From SAR116 cluster bacterium AG-313-A07 (GTDB lineage Bacteria > Pseudomonadota > Alphaproteobacteria > Thalassobaculales > Thalassobaculaceae), in assembly GCA_003284265.1 (NCBI GenBank), contig QBVV01000012.1, positions 1 to 49,627 of the forward strand: DNA of 49,627 nucleotides, in the 5' to 3' direction. Position numbers and translations under genes: made by a program. Positions 24,232 through 33,746 of this stretch are shown here, in pieces (the stretch's first letter is position 1; each line of letters begins with the position of its first letter). The notes below the pieces were generated by a model, which saw only the letters and a program-made list of their open reading frames with translations, searched no databases and was not told the origin of the DNA.

Positions 24232-25257
24232 TCACAACGATACTGGGGGAAGACTTCTCAATAAATTATTAAGGCCAGTATTGGCCTCCAACGACAAAAA
24301 CTCCAAACACTGCTGAGGGCTACCCCCCGCACTTGGGAATTGATATTCCCATTCTATCATTTTAACCGCTAATCCGCACAAACCGATTGCCAAGTTCGCT
24401 TGCTGAGATGAAATTTCTCGCTGTATCTTCTTAAATTCTGATGCCCCCAAATCCTGCCAATCAATTTGAGTTATATTCCCTAACAACCGAAACCTGGCTT
24501 CAAGGTTTTCTTTCAATTCTCTAAATTTCTGTTCAGTTTGTGTCAATTCACGCTGCGCATTAGGGTCGTTTCGCAAATTAGAATTTTTCACCCCATCCTC
24601 GGCCCATAAAAGAAATTGATCCAGTTTGGGATTATATTCACGAAAAATGCTTTCAAAGTAGGAGACTGATAAGAATAACTCTCCAAATTCCTGAAGATAA
24701 TTCGGCAATTCTTTTACGGAAATTTCTAGGTTTGCAGCTACCACATCCAAACGATCTTTAACCTTAAAGGGATCTGTATTTTGTATCAAATTCAAAAGCC
24801 CACTTGTGTCTTTAATTCGAAGATTATCCTCTGTATAGAGGTACTGGATCAATGGTCGGGTTATTCTACTCATCAAATCAAATAGCGTCCCCGCCTTCTC
24901 ATCTGACAATTTTAAAATTTGATCGTTTAATAACGATATCTTCATTGGTCCAATGCCGCGTTTTAACGTGTAACAGTCAAAACTCGGCAAAGTGGCTAAA
25001 TTATTTATCATTTTGATTTCATCACGGCTGACGTCAACTTCGTCAAACTCGATAGCAAGTTGTTTCAGAGGCATAGGACCCGAGGATGCCAATTCACTCT
25101 CTGTAAATTCAATCACAGTCTCTAAAAACACATTTTTAACAAGCCGAGCTTCCTTGAGCGCTTGAAACTTTATGTCAAACGCATCTAAACACAGGGTATG
25201 GAGATCATCCGTGCCTGTATTGTTGTTATGACTCACTATCTGACTTTTTTCTTCCAT
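24232..25257 (-). CDS. Hypothetical helical protein, unrecognised
   Basis: A 341-residue protein I cannot place in a family. The ATG at 25257 has GGAG about 7 nt ahead, so the start is sound. It is predicted to be soluble and mostly helical, rich in Glu, Leu and Asn, with no signal peptide and no transmembrane segment; only three or four cysteines and no obvious nucleotide-binding motif. A charged heptad-like stretch (REYNPKLDQFLLWAEDG, then ELTQTEQKFRELKENLEARF, about residues 205-265) may form a coiled coil. It lies upstream of the OmpA-like lipoprotein on the same strand with a 162-nt gap, and is divergent from a GMC oxidoreductase. A link to either is not shown. Confidence 0.7.
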   Translation of the reverse strand: MEEKSQIVSHNNNTGTDDLHTLCLDAFDIKFQALKEARLVKNVFLETVIEFTESELASSGPMPLKQLAIEFDEVDVSRDEIKMINNLATLPSFDCYTLKRGIGPMKISLLNDQILKLSDEKAGTLFDLMSRITRPLIQYLYTEDNLRIKDTSGLLNLIQNTDPFKVKDRLDVVAANLEISVKELPNYLQEFGELFLSVSYFESIFREYNPKLDQFLLWAEDGVKNSNLRNDPNAQRELTQTEQKFRELKENLEARFRLLGNITQIDWQDLGASEFKKIQREISSQQANLAIGLCGLAVKMIEWEYQFPSAGGSPQQCLEFLSLEANTGLNNLLRSLPPVSL

Positions 25258-25479
25258 GAACGAGCTCCGTTAGATAGCCTACATCATTATATCGAAAACG
25301 CAGTAAATACCCATTAAGACATCAAACAACTAGCTAATTCAGAGTATGAAAATAATACAATAAAACTGATTTTTAACCTAGTGATCTAGTTGAACTATTG
25401 TACAGCAACTATTGTGCCACTTGTTTTAACGATATATTTTAATAAGATAATCGGTAGCTCCTTCAACTAAAGAGGCTTT

Positions 25480-27066
25480 ATGAATTTCGATTTTATTATT
25501 GTGGGTGGAGGTTCAGCCGGTTGTGTTTTAGCGAATAGGCTGTCTGAGAACGGGCTTTATAAAATTTTACTTCTCGAAGCAGGAAAAAAGGGAAACATTT
25601 GGTCGTCAGTTCCTATAAGCTTTGCCACGTTAATGAATAATCCTAAAGCTAACTGGCTTTATAGATCCGAACCTGATGAAGGTTCCAATTTCCGGAGAAT
25701 AGAAATACCACGGGGAAAATTAATTGGTGGATCAAGTTCAATAAACGGAATGGTATTTGTCAGAGGACAGTCTCACGACTACGACCACTGGTCGCAACTA
25801 GGAAATACTGGTTGGAGTTTTCAAGAAGTGCTTCCTTTCTTTAAAAAAATGGAGGCCTCTACCTTTGGAAATGATAACTTTAGGGGTAGAAATGGCCCCC
25901 TTCATGTTATTCAGCCGAAAGAAAAAGGGCCACTTTACGACGCGATGTTCGCCGCTGCGCGTGAAATAGGAATCCAAAAAAACGGGGATTACAATGGAGA
26001 ATTTCAGGATGGTGTTGCTATGACACAGGCAACAATATCCAGGGGAAAACGACAGAGCACAGCTGTGGCTTATTTAAATCCCGCAAGAAATAGAAAGAAT
26101 TTAACAATATTAACAGATAGTTATGCCACCAAGCTAATCCTAAGCGACAAAAGATGCATAGGCATTGAATATTTAAAGAATAATACGACTTATAAATTAC
26201 TAGCGAAAAAAGAAGTAATTGTATGCTCTGGAACGATAAACTCACCGCAATTACTTGAGCTATCGGGCATAGGCGACGCAGAAATAATAAAAAACAAAGG
26301 CATTGCTGTTGAGCACAATCTCCCAGGCGTTGGAAAGAACCTAAGAGATCATTATGCACCTCGAATGAAATGGGCTATCCAAAAAAAAGGTTACACATAC
26401 AACGATAAGGCACGAGGACTTGGTTTAATTTGGCAAACTGCGCAATATATTTTCTTTAGAAAAGGGTTTTTATCACTGCCCGCTGCCCCGATGAGAGCTT
26501 ATATTCGATCGCGGGAAGGTTTATTATCTCCAGATATAGGTATTTCGGTTAATCCTTTTTTAATTACAGATGGGGTTAAACTAGCGAAAGAGAGCGGTTT
26601 CACTATGGCCGTTCATGTATTGAGATCAGAAAGTACAGGGACTATACACATCAAGAATTCTAATCCTTTAACTGCCCCAGAAATAAAATTTAATTTCCTA
26701 TCTAATGAAGCAGATTGCTCCACCTTACTAAAAGGAATGAGGGTAGTGAGGGATTGGATACAGTCAGATGCCATGAAAGATATAGCAGGAGCAGAACTTG
26801 CTCCAGGAAAGAATATCAATTCAGATGAGGATTTTCTGGACTGGGTTCGAGATAATGCTGAAACGACCTATCATCCCGTTGGCACATGTAAAATGGGAAC
26901 TGACTCTAATTCTGTTGTTAATAGTCAGCTTAAAGTACACGGAATAAGAGGGTTACGGATCGTTGACGCTTCAATAATGCCAACACTAACATCTGGCAAC
27001 ACAAACGCTCCAACAATAATGATAGCGGAAAAAGCCTCAAGTATGATTTTAGAGGCTAATAGCTAA
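25480..27066 (+). CDS. GMC-family FAD alcohol oxidoreductase
   Basis: Choline-dehydrogenase-like FAD enzyme oxidising an alcohol. The ADP-binding motif GGGSAGCVLANRLSE is at residues 8-22, the first GMC signature is GKLIGGSSSINGMVFVRG, and the second signature lies in GTINSPQLLELSGIGD. Catalytic His465 stands in TTYHPVGTCKMG, with Asn509 in SGNTNAPTIM as the usual His/Asn pair. The length of 528 is typical. No leader is present, so it is cytoplasmic. It has a paralogue at 41956-43566 with a nearly identical C-terminal pattern. The gene stands alone after a 222-nt divergent gap. The substrate is open: choline itself is unlikely without a betB partner nearby. Confidence 0.9.
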   Translation: MNFDFIIVGGGSAGCVLANRLSENGLYKILLLEAGKKGNIWSSVPISFATLMNNPKANWLYRSEPDEGSNFRRIEIPRGKLIGGSSSINGMVFVRGQSHDYDHWSQLGNTGWSFQEVLPFFKKMEASTFGNDNFRGRNGPLHVIQPKEKGPLYDAMFAAAREIGIQKNGDYNGEFQDGVAMTQATISRGKRQSTAVAYLNPARNRKNLTILTDSYATKLILSDKRCIGIEYLKNNTTYKLLAKKEVIVCSGTINSPQLLELSGIGDAEIIKNKGIAVEHNLPGVGKNLRDHYAPRMKWAIQKKGYTYNDKARGLGLIWQTAQYIFFRKGFLSLPAAPMRAYIRSREGLLSPDIGISVNPFLITDGVKLAKESGFTMAVHVLRSESTGTIHIKNSNPLTAPEIKFNFLSNEADCSTLLKGMRVVRDWIQSDAMKDIAGAELAPGKNINSDEDFLDWVRDNAETTYHPVGTCKMGTDSNSVVNSQLKVHGIRGLRIVDASIMPTLTSGNTNAPTIMIAEKASSMILEANS

Positions 27067-27135
27067 ACGCCGAACACCTTTTACCCATTGTTTTTATCAA
27101 TCGTATGATCAAACAAGCACTCAATATAACAACAA

Positions 27136-27930
27136 TTAACCAATGCTAGATGAAAGGCCGCCATCAACAGGCATAATCAAACCCGTTATATATTGAGCTT
27201 CGTCAGAGGCCAAAAATACCGCTGCATTCGCAACATCCCACGCCGTTCCCATTTTCCGGAGAAGCGGCACCCTATCGTGTCGCCCTTGTCGCACTTCGTC
27301 TCGATGAACGTTTTGCTCTCTAGCACGCCGTTCAATCGCCATCGGAGTATCCATCAATCCAGGTAAAATTGCGTTTGCACGGATCCCAAATTCTGCATTT
27401 TCCATTGCAAGGTGATGCGTCATCGTATTAACAGCGCCCTTACCAGTCTTGTAGGTAATACTGTTGTGCGAACATATTGACGCAATTGAAGAAATATTAA
27501 TTATTACCCCGTCTTTTTGTTTCTGCATAATCGGCAAAACATGTTTACATGTCATAAACATCCCCTTTAAATTCATTGCCATAAGCTCATCCCAAATCTT
27601 TGGATCCATATCTATTGTCGTTGTATCCCCCTCTGAGCGCCCAACATTGTTATGGAGAATGTCAATCTTACCAAAGTGGCCAACACAGGCAGACGCGATA
27701 TCTTTGCAATCACTCTCATCGGTGATATCTGCTGCCTGCACCTGAGCTACTCCACCTTTATCCTGGATCATTTTCAAAGTATCAGCAGCCCAGTCAGGAT
27801 TTTTATCAACCAGTAAGACCTTAGCGCCCTCCTCCGCAAATCGAATTGCCGTAGCCCTTCCATTTCCAATCGTTTCTCCTGGTTGCTGCCCCGCGCCAAC
27901 AACAATTGCAACTTTGTCTGATAATCTCAT
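27136..27930 (-). CDS. SDR-family oxidoreductase
   Basis: Classical short-chain dehydrogenase/reductase of 264 residues, NAD(P)-dependent. It has a Rossmann start with an expanded glycine loop (VGAGQQPGETIGNGRA), the structural NNVG motif (94-97), catalytic Ser (INISSIAS, about 147), Tyr160 and Lys164 in TYKTGKGA, and the late PGLMDTP segment. An acid at the end of the second strand (LLVDKNPD) favours NAD. It is convergent with the GMC oxidoreductase gene and divergent from a second SDR. The substrate is probably an alcohol or hydroxy acid, not identifiable from sequence. Confidence 0.9.
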   Translation of the reverse strand: MRLSDKVAIVVGAGQQPGETIGNGRATAIRFAEEGAKVLLVDKNPDWAADTLKMIQDKGGVAQVQAADITDESDCKDIASACVGHFGKIDILHNNVGRSEGDTTTIDMDPKIWDELMAMNLKGMFMTCKHVLPIMQKQKDGVIINISSIASICSHNSITYKTGKGAVNTMTHHLAMENAEFGIRANAILPGLMDTPMAIERRAREQNVHRDEVRQGRHDRVPLLRKMGTAWDVANAAVFLASDEAQYITGLIMPVDGGLSSSIG

Positions 27931-28246
27931 TATTTTTTATCCCGCTTTGTTAAAGGATTTCCCGTTGAAGTGTATTTGGTATTCGTGATCCAATTCTCAT
28001 TTATATGCCTTAGTTCTTAAATTCAATATATGACAATCAGCATTAATTTTCCCAAAAAACCATTACAAATTAGAAAATATCTTCAGCCTAATACGACTGG
28101 TTAGTGATCTCCGTTCTTTTTTGCCAATATGATGATTTTTAGAATGTTAGCTATTGTTTTGTTTCAAACCTGTTTCTATTGTCATGGACCCTCATGCGTC
28201 ACTTTCGCTGGTTGTGATCTTTTTTAATCTAAGGAATCTTTTGAAA
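27931..28246. other. Divergent SDR/SDR intergenic region
   Basis: These 316 nt separate two outward-facing SDR genes. The sequence is A+T-rich with no supported gene, hairpin or riboswitch. An open frame extends upstream from the second SDR to 28154, but the family match and the AAGGA site point to a start at 28247. Promoters for both genes should lie here. Confidence 0.5.
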
Positions 28247-28951
28247 ATGAATGTTAATGGAAAAAAAGCCGTAATCTTTGGTGGCACCTCAGGTATTGGT
28301 CTAGCAACAACAAAACAACTGAAAGAATTAGGCGCTGACGTAATCGCCATTAGCCGTAATCCAGAAAAGGGCACGGATATTCCAGATAGTGTGACACTCA
28401 AAAAATGTGATGTGTTAAACCGTGATCATGTTCAAACAGTTCTAGAAGAGTGCGCTCCGTATGATATCCTAATCAGCGCTGCGACTGGTGGAGCCCGGGC
28501 GGTGGGTCCATTTCTCGAAATGGACATGGACGGATACCAGGGATCTTTTGATAAACTTTGGGGATATGCCAATGTAATCCGATACGGCACAAATTTTTTA
28601 AGTAACGATGGTGCGATTGTTTTGGTTAGCGGCACTCCAGCTCGTAAAACAAAGCCCGGTCAAGTCGCTATTGGCTCTGTTGGAGGTGCTGTTGAAACAT
28701 TGGTTAGAGCCGTAGCACCAGAAATCGCTCCAAAACGCATAAATATATTAGCTCCTGGAACAATTGACACTCCCATGGTAGCGTTTAAAGGCGCTCAGCG
28801 AGATACATATTACACTAAAGCAACGGCAGATAATATAATTCCAAGAGCGGGCACCCCAGAGGAAGCAGCTCAAGGCATTCTTTTCCTTATTCAAAATGAC
28901 TTTGTAACAGGCACGACGGTTGATGTCGACGGTGGCTGGTTACTATCCTGA
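28247..28951 (+). CDS. SDR-fold protein lacking the catalytic Tyr/Lys
   Basis: A 234-residue short-chain dehydrogenase fold protein. The Rossmann glycine motif is intact (IFGGTSGIGLA, residues 10-20) and the C-terminal part is normal (INILAPGTIDTPMV, GITTVDVDGGW-like end). The active-site stretch is degenerate: aligned with YAASKAAVEAL, the sequence is IGSVGGAVETL, so Ile142 and Gly146 replace the catalytic Tyr and Lys. Ser128 is kept. Some SDR groups share this loss and either use other residues or have no redox role. The start at 28247 is chosen from AAGGA 11 nt ahead. It precedes a glutathione-transferase gene by 66 nt on the same strand. Confidence 0.85.
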   Translation: MNVNGKKAVIFGGTSGIGLATTKQLKELGADVIAISRNPEKGTDIPDSVTLKKCDVLNRDHVQTVLEECAPYDILISAATGGARAVGPFLEMDMDGYQGSFDKLWGYANVIRYGTNFLSNDGAIVLVSGTPARKTKPGQVAIGSVGGAVETLVRAVAPEIAPKRINILAPGTIDTPMVAFKGAQRDTYYTKATADNIIPRAGTPEEAAQGILFLIQNDFVTGTTVDVDGGWLLS

Positions 28952-29017
28952 TTTCTAGTTTAAAGGCTCTTCGACTATAATCCTAATCCTTCATTATGTT
29001 GTAAAGATCGTGAAACA

Positions 29018-29713
29018 ATGAAAGAAATCGCAAATCTGCACTATTTTCTGGGCCGGGGAAGAGCTGAAACAACAAGGTGGATGCTAGCTGTTAACCAAAT
29101 CGAGTTTAAAAATATTCCAATAGAGACCCCCTCCATGCTAGCCGCGATTAAATCTTCAGGAAAACTTCCTTTTGATCAAATCCCTTTGCTTGAGATTGAC
29201 GGCCGAAATCTTAGTCAATCTAGCGCGATGGTAAGATACTTGGCACGTCGCGGTAAATTTTATCCTGACGACCCTAAGGAAGCTGTTTGGTGTGATATGA
29301 TCGCTGGAGCAGTAGCAGACTTTGCCGAAGCAGCAATGCAAGCAGCTTTTCAATCCACCAAAGAGAAAGCAACAAGTGACTTAATAGAGCGCTTTACTAA
29401 ATTTGGACCACGTTTCGAGCAACGGCTCATAGATAACGGCAGTGGCTTTAGTGTGGGTAATAACCTCACTTTCGCCGATGTGCTACTCGCAGAATCATTA
29501 AATTCTTATTTAGATTGGATACCAGATATTCTGCAGGAAACCCCGCGTGTTTCTGCCCTATATCAACGAGTTATCAATACCCCTGGCATTTCTAATTATC
29601 TTAAGTCTGACCAACGTTATCCTGTTGCTGATGATAGATACATTATTGACGTAGCCCGTGTCTTAAAAAGATATTTACCGGCTCACATGGATAGACCCGA
29701 TCGCTTTGTATAA
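29018..29713 (+). CDS. Glutathione S-transferase family protein
   Basis: A 231-residue cytosolic GST with the two-domain plan: a thioredoxin-like N-terminus (LHYFLGRGRAETTRWML, then FDQIPLLEIDGRNLSQSSAMVRYLA with the cis-proline and Gln-Ser glutathione-binding residues) and a helical C-terminus (NNLTFADVLLAESL). The tyrosine at residue 9 is in the place of the catalytic Tyr of the alpha/mu/pi/sigma classes, unlike most bacterial beta-class GSTs. It probably conjugates glutathione to electrophiles or reduces peroxides. It follows the degenerate SDR gene on the same strand. Confidence 0.9.
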   Translation: MKEIANLHYFLGRGRAETTRWMLAVNQIEFKNIPIETPSMLAAIKSSGKLPFDQIPLLEIDGRNLSQSSAMVRYLARRGKFYPDDPKEAVWCDMIAGAVADFAEAAMQAAFQSTKEKATSDLIERFTKFGPRFEQRLIDNGSGFSVGNNLTFADVLLAESLNSYLDWIPDILQETPRVSALYQRVINTPGISNYLKSDQRYPVADDRYIIDVARVLKRYLPAHMDRPDRFV

Positions 29714-29963
29714 AGGCATCCTATCTTTAAAAGGTTTTTTTAAAACTCCAAGTAAATGTTTAAAAATAGTTAAAAAGGCATCACTAATAATTCGCGTATT
29801 TTAAATTATTATGATGGAGAAGTAACGTCATCATTAAATGCATTTGGTTTATTTCAATTAAGTTGTAATTATGTTGAAATTTATGACAATTCTGTGAATG
29901 AACGGGTAAACGAAGAAAACTGATCAATCGAAATTAGATAATACAAAGTTTAAGGGGAAGATT

Positions 29964-31742
29964 ATGTCAAACAAATTTAATTCAAAACTAAGAAGTCAAC
30001 AATGGTTTGATAACCCAGAAAACCCAGGAATGACTGCTCTTTACATTGAGAGGTCTCTAAATTTTGGATTAACACCAGAAGAGTTACGTTCTGGAAAGCC
30101 TATTATAGGAATTGCTCAGACTGGTTCTGATATTTCTCCTTGTAATAGAGTTCACATAAAGTTGGCAGAGAGAGTTAGAGAAGGAATTAGAAGTGCTGGG
30201 GGAATTGCCTTAGAGTTTCCAGTACATCCAATTCAAGAAACATTAAAGAGACCAACTGCGTCTCTCGACAGAAATCTTGCTTATTTAGGTTTAGTAGAAA
30301 TCTTACATGGATACCCAATTGATGGTGTTGTTTTAACAACTGGCTGTGACAAAACTACTCCAGCTTGTTTAATGGCAGCTGGTACTGTTGATATCCCTGC
30401 AATAGTTTTGTCTGGTGGTCCAATGCTTGATGGATGGCATGATGGGAAATTAGCTGGTTCTGGTATGGCTGTTTGGGATGGTCGAGTAGAGTTATCTGCA
30501 GGACGAATCAATTTTGATGAATTCATGGATATAGTTACATCGTCTGCACCGTCAGACGGACACTGTAACACCATGGGAACTGCATCTACAATGAATTCAT
30601 TAGCTGAAGCTCTTGGTATGAGTCTAACAGGAAATGCCAATATTCCTGCACCATACAGAGAAAGAGGCCAGATGGCTTATAGAACCGGTCTAAGAATTGT
30701 TGACATGGTAAATGAAGACTTAACTCCTTCAAAAATTATGACACGTAAAGCATTTGAAAATGCAATAGTTGTTAATTCTGCTATTGGAGGTTCGACAAAT
30801 GCACAAATTCATATAACAGCGATCGCAAGGCATGTCGGCATTGATTTAGAGACAGATGCTTGGCAAAATGTCGGATATGACATTCCTTTAATGGTTAATG
30901 TACAACCAGCGGGAAAACACCTCTGTGAGAGCTATCATAGGGCTGGTGGAACTGCTGCTGTAATGAGCGAGTTATTATCAAATAATAAAATACATGGTGA
31001 CGTTATTACAGTTTCCGGGAAGAATATGTCTTCTTGTCTAAATGGTCATAAAATTAAAGATAAAGATGTCATTACTGAATTCAAAAACCCTTTAAAAACT
31101 AGAGCAGGGTTTATTGTTTTAAAAGGAAATTTATTTAATACCGCAATAATGAAAACTTCAGTTATTTCTGATGAATTTAAAGAAAAGTTTTTATCCAAAC
31201 CAGGTAAAGAGGGTATCTTAGAGGGTAGAGCTATAGTTTTTGAGGGATCTGAAGATTATCATGATAGAGTAAATGATGAATCACTAAATATGAATGAGAA
31301 TAGTATTCTTGTTATTAGAGGGGCTGGTCCGATAGGTTGGCCGGGTTCTGCTGAAGTTGTGAATATGCAACCATCAGATAAATTAATTAAACAAGGGATT
31401 ACCGAATTACCATGCATCGGCGACGGCAGACAATCTGGTACTTCAGGCAGTCCTTCAATATTAAATGCATCACCAGAAAGTGCCATTGGAGGGGGATTGG
31501 CATGGTTAAAAACGGGTGATACTATTCAAATTGATTTAAATAATTTTACAGCAAATATGTTAGTGGCCTCCGATGAGATAGAAAATAGAAAAAAGAATGG
31601 GCCTCCAAAATACCCGGAACATCAAACACCTTGGCAAGAAATCTATAGAAATCATGTTGGTCATATGTCTGATGGCGGGGTTCTAGAAAATGCGGTCGTT
31701 TATCAAAAAGTAAAAAATTCTTTACCAAGAGATAACCATTGA
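29964..31742 (+). CDS. xylD: D-xylonate dehydratase-like IlvD/Edd enzyme
   Basis: Iron-sulfur sugar-acid dehydratase of the IlvD/Edd family, 592 residues. It removes water from an aldonic acid to give a 2-keto-3-deoxy acid. The overall pattern and the C-terminal LPRDNH match the Caulobacter XylD type rather than biosynthetic IlvD. Cluster cysteines are Cys60 (DISPCNR), Cys128 (TTGCDKTTP) and Cys201 ([11 protein letters not shown]). The start has AGGGGA 5-6 nt ahead. Codon use is unlike the neighbours: 22 of 26 arginines are AGA/AGG by my count, against about a third in the preceding GST gene, which suggests later acquisition. No other xylose genes are nearby; L-arabinonate or another pentonate is an equally possible substrate. 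Confidence 0.88.
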   Translation: MSNKFNSKLRSQQWFDNPENPGMTALYIERSLNFGLTPEELRSGKPIIGIAQTGSDISPCNRVHIKLAERVREGIRSAGGIALEFPVHPIQETLKRPTASLDRNLAYLGLVEILHGYPIDGVVLTTGCDKTTPACLMAAGTVDIPAIVLSGGPMLDGWHDGKLAGSGMAVWDGRVELSAGRINFDEFMDIVTSSAPSDGHCNTMGTASTMNSLAEALGMSLTGNANIPAPYRERGQMAYRTGLRIVDMVNEDLTPSKIMTRKAFENAIVVNSAIGGSTNAQIHITAIARHVGIDLETDAWQNVGYDIPLMVNVQPAGKHLCESYHRAGGTAAVMSELLSNNKIHGDVITVSGKNMSSCLNGHKIKDKDVITEFKNPLKTRAGFIVLKGNLFNTAIMKTSVISDEFKEKFLSKPGKEGILEGRAIVFEGSEDYHDRVNDESLNMNENSILVIRGAGPIGWPGSAEVVNMQPSDKLIKQGITELPCIGDGRQSGTSGSPSILNASPESAIGGGLAWLKTGDTIQIDLNNFTANMLVASDEIENRKKNGPPKYPEHQTPWQEIYRNHVGHMSDGGVLENAVVYQKVKNSLPRDNH

Positions 31743-31957
31743 TTAACCGGATTAATTACAGAATTTGTCGTCAATAAAAGCATAAGGGTACCATGAACGG
31801 ATTTTAAACAACAAAAAATTGAGTGTTATTAGACGTCCAGTTAATGCTTAAATAAAAAAATACTGTCTTTAAAATTCTCTGGCTTATTTGCGATAAAGAA
31901 GAACGGGCTGCTTAAATGCAGCCCGTTGCTTTATAGATATAAAATCTAAAAGGTGAA
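31743..31957. other. Convergent xylD/rpsI intergenic region
   Basis: The gap between the two convergent 3' ends is A+T-rich and has no gene. Its only clear element is the hairpin at 31902-31927, which serves rpsI and could also stop transcripts from xylD. Confidence 0.5.
31902..31927 (-). terminator. rpsI terminator hairpin
   Basis: Arms AACGGGCTGC and GCAGCCCGTT (10 bp, perfect) enclose a 6-nt loop about 30 nt beyond the rpsI stop. On the minus strand it is followed by CTTCTTTATC, T-rich but not a clean T run. The position right behind a ribosomal-protein operon supports a terminator role. Confidence 0.75.
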
Positions 31958-32509
31958 TTATCGTTTCGAGAACTGGAAGCTTCTTCGCGCTTTTGCTCTA
32001 CCATACTTCTTACGCTCTACGACCCTAGGATCACGAGTTAAAAAGCCACCCTTTTTCAACGCTGTCCGAAGGCCAGGCTCAAAATAAGTTAAAGCCTTAG
32101 ATATTCCATGCCTCACAGCTCCAGCCTGGCCAGATAAACCACCCCCGGTGACAGTACAAACAACATCAAATGCATCAACACGTTCCGCAACATCAAACGG
32201 CTGCCCAATGAGCATACGCAGAACCGGCCGCGCGAAATATGTCTCTACTTCCCGCCCATTTACCGTAATACGACCTGCCCCTGGTTTTATCCAAACTCTT
32301 GCAATCGCGTTTTTTCTTTTACCGGTAGCGTAAGCTCGACCAAAGGCATCAAGTTTCGGCTCCCTAACCAGTACAACCTCTTGCTCCTCTTTTAGAGCGC
32401 CGAGAGCCTCTAATCCGCTGGGAGCCGCTTCTTCTGATCCAGTCGCAACTAAATCAGCTTCAGCTGGAACCACTGTCTCGTCAGTAACTACTTCTGTTTC
32501 GTCAGTCAT
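31958..32509 (-). CDS. rpsI: 30S ribosomal protein S9
   Basis: Small-subunit ribosomal protein whose C-terminal tail reaches the P-site tRNA. The core starts at about residue 58 ([17 protein letters not shown]) and includes [19 protein letters not shown] and the basic end [29 protein letters not shown] tail ending in SKR. The first 50 or so residues are an acidic extension ([16 protein letters not shown]...), longer than in E. coli but of a type found in alphaproteobacteria. It follows rplM by 2 nt, the standard L13-S9 pair. Confidence 0.97.
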   Translation of the reverse strand: MTDETEVVTDETVVPAEADLVATGSEEAAPSGLEALGALKEEQEVVLVREPKLDAFGRAYATGKRKNAIARVWIKPGAGRITVNGREVETYFARPVLRMLIGQPFDVAERVDAFDVVCTVTGGGLSGQAGAVRHGISKALTYFEPGLRTALKKGGFLTRDPRVVERKKYGRAKARRSFQFSKR

Positions 32510-32511
32510 TA

Positions 32512-32970
32512 CTACCTCTTATTCTTCGCGTTCATTGAACCAACATCCAACGTTACTGGCTGCTGGGCCTCATGCGGATGCTCTGAACCGCCATAAACTT
32601 TTAGATTTCCCATTTGCACCCTGCCAAGAGGGCCTCGTGTAATCATTCTCTGAACGGCTTTTTGAATGACACGTTCTGGATGGTTCCCATCTAATATTTT
32701 ATCCGCGGTCCGCGATTTAATGCCGCCGGGGTATCCCGTATGCCAATAATAAGTCTTGGCAGTTCTTTTGGAGCCTGTTAACCGAACCTTCTCAGCATTG
32801 ACAATGATGATATTGTCACCGCAATCCATATGAGGAGTAAAAGTCGGTTTATGCTTGCCACGTAAATACATAGCGACGATTGTAGCAAGGCGGCCAAGGA
32901 CTAATCCTTCTGCATCAATGATCCACCACTTTTTTTCAATCTCGCTCGGTTTGGCCGAGTAGGTTCGCAT
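32512..32970 (-). CDS. rplM: 50S ribosomal protein L13
   Basis: Early-assembling large-subunit protein, 152 residues, normal length. Family marks are [46 protein letters not shown], the [10 protein letters not shown] motif and the [19 protein letters not shown] tail. The ATG at 32970 has AAGGGT about 8 nt ahead. It leads the rplM-rpsI operon and has a likely promoter at 33030-33058. A PaaI-type thioesterase gene lies upstream on the same strand, an arrangement also seen in other alphaproteobacteria. Confidence 0.97.
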   Translation of the reverse strand: MRTYSAKPSEIEKKWWIIDAEGLVLGRLATIVAMYLRGKHKPTFTPHMDCGDNIIIVNAEKVRLTGSKRTAKTYYWHTGYPGGIKSRTADKILDGNHPERVIQKAVQRMITRGPLGRVQMGNLKVYGGSEHPHEAQQPVTLDVGSMNAKNKR

Positions 32971-33029
32971 CTAAGTTACCCTTTAAAATTGTTTTCTATA
33001 TATACCTCTAAGTGCTAGAGCGTGATAGG

Positions 33030-33058
33030 TTTTAAATTCTTTAATACATTAAAGTCAA
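33030..33058 (-). promoter_or_regulatory. Probable rplM-rpsI promoter
   Basis: On the minus strand TTGACT is followed after 17 nt by TTAAAA, about 60 nt ahead of the rplM start. A near-consensus -35 box and ideal spacing in the 239-nt gap before a ribosomal operon make this the best candidate, although the -10 box is poor. Confidence 0.45.
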
Positions 33059-33209
33059 GACGAATAATAAAGAAAAATCAATAACATAAAACCGCGGTAT
33101 CATGTTACCTCGTTATATTCAATCTATAAACCGTTCATCTTACACCTCAGACTTCATGATCCGTCTTTTTTTTATAATCCAAAGAAAGGTGCGAGTACCT
33201 TTGTTCTTT

Positions 33210-33632
33210 TTAATTCTTCGGTGGTATAGAATAAGTAGATGTCACATGACACACAATGCTATCAGGATTCTTCTCCGAAAACATATTAACCTGCCCATAA
33301 GCGAGTCGCTGTCCTAATTTTATCAAGTTGCCTTCAGCAATAAGATCCGAGGGTCCTGGTTTCCTTAAAAAATTTGCATTGAGGTTCGTTGTCACTGTGT
33401 CCTTAACTATGCCAATTCGCGATAATATACAAACGAACACGACAATATCTCCTAACCCCATCATGGTAGGACCGCTTATCGTACCACCAGGCCTTAGTGA
33501 CGAGGTATCAAATGGAAGACGCGCCCTAACCAAGTTATCTGAAACTATCTCAAAAATTATACCCATCTCAGCAACCGCAGGGATATCTTCTGATATTAGC
33601 TCTTGAACCTCCTTTATGCTAACCAGTGACAT
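33210..33632 (-). CDS. PaaI-family hotdog-fold thioesterase
   Basis: A 140-residue acyl-CoA thioesterase of the PaaI/YbgC hotdog superfamily. The core pattern is RPGGTISGPTMMGLGDIVVFVCILSRIG (the GG and the acidic residue in the central helix are the likely active-site zone), followed by TTNLNANFLRKPGPSDLIAEG, typical of PaaI-like proteins. It lies 239 nt upstream of rplM on the same strand, a neighbourhood recurring in alphaproteobacteria. The acyl-CoA substrate is not known. A weak hairpin with AAAGGT/ACCTTT arms (33185-33202) lies just behind its stop. Confidence 0.85.
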   Translation of the reverse strand: MSLVSIKEVQELISEDIPAVAEMGIIFEIVSDNLVRARLPFDTSSLRPGGTISGPTMMGLGDIVVFVCILSRIGIVKDTVTTNLNANFLRKPGPSDLIAEGNLIKLGQRLAYGQVNMFSEKNPDSIVCHVTSTYSIPPKN

Positions 33633-33746
33633 ATGTTTTTACCCTTTATCTAGCCTATTGAATATTTAAGGCTAAAGATTCTTTTTATAAAAACCAACTT
33701 AAACAAATTTTAAAATGAACGAATTACTCCCCGACTGATACGACCT

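Noticed and set aside
29811..29833. ATGATG-N11-CATCAT inverted repeat upstream of xylD
   Set aside because: Only 6-bp arms in A+T-rich sequence; no second copy and no regulator gene nearby.
33185..33202. AAAGGT/ACCTTT hairpin behind the PaaI-type gene as terminator
   Set aside because: Only 6 bp with no close T run. I mention it in the thioesterase entry, but do not call it.
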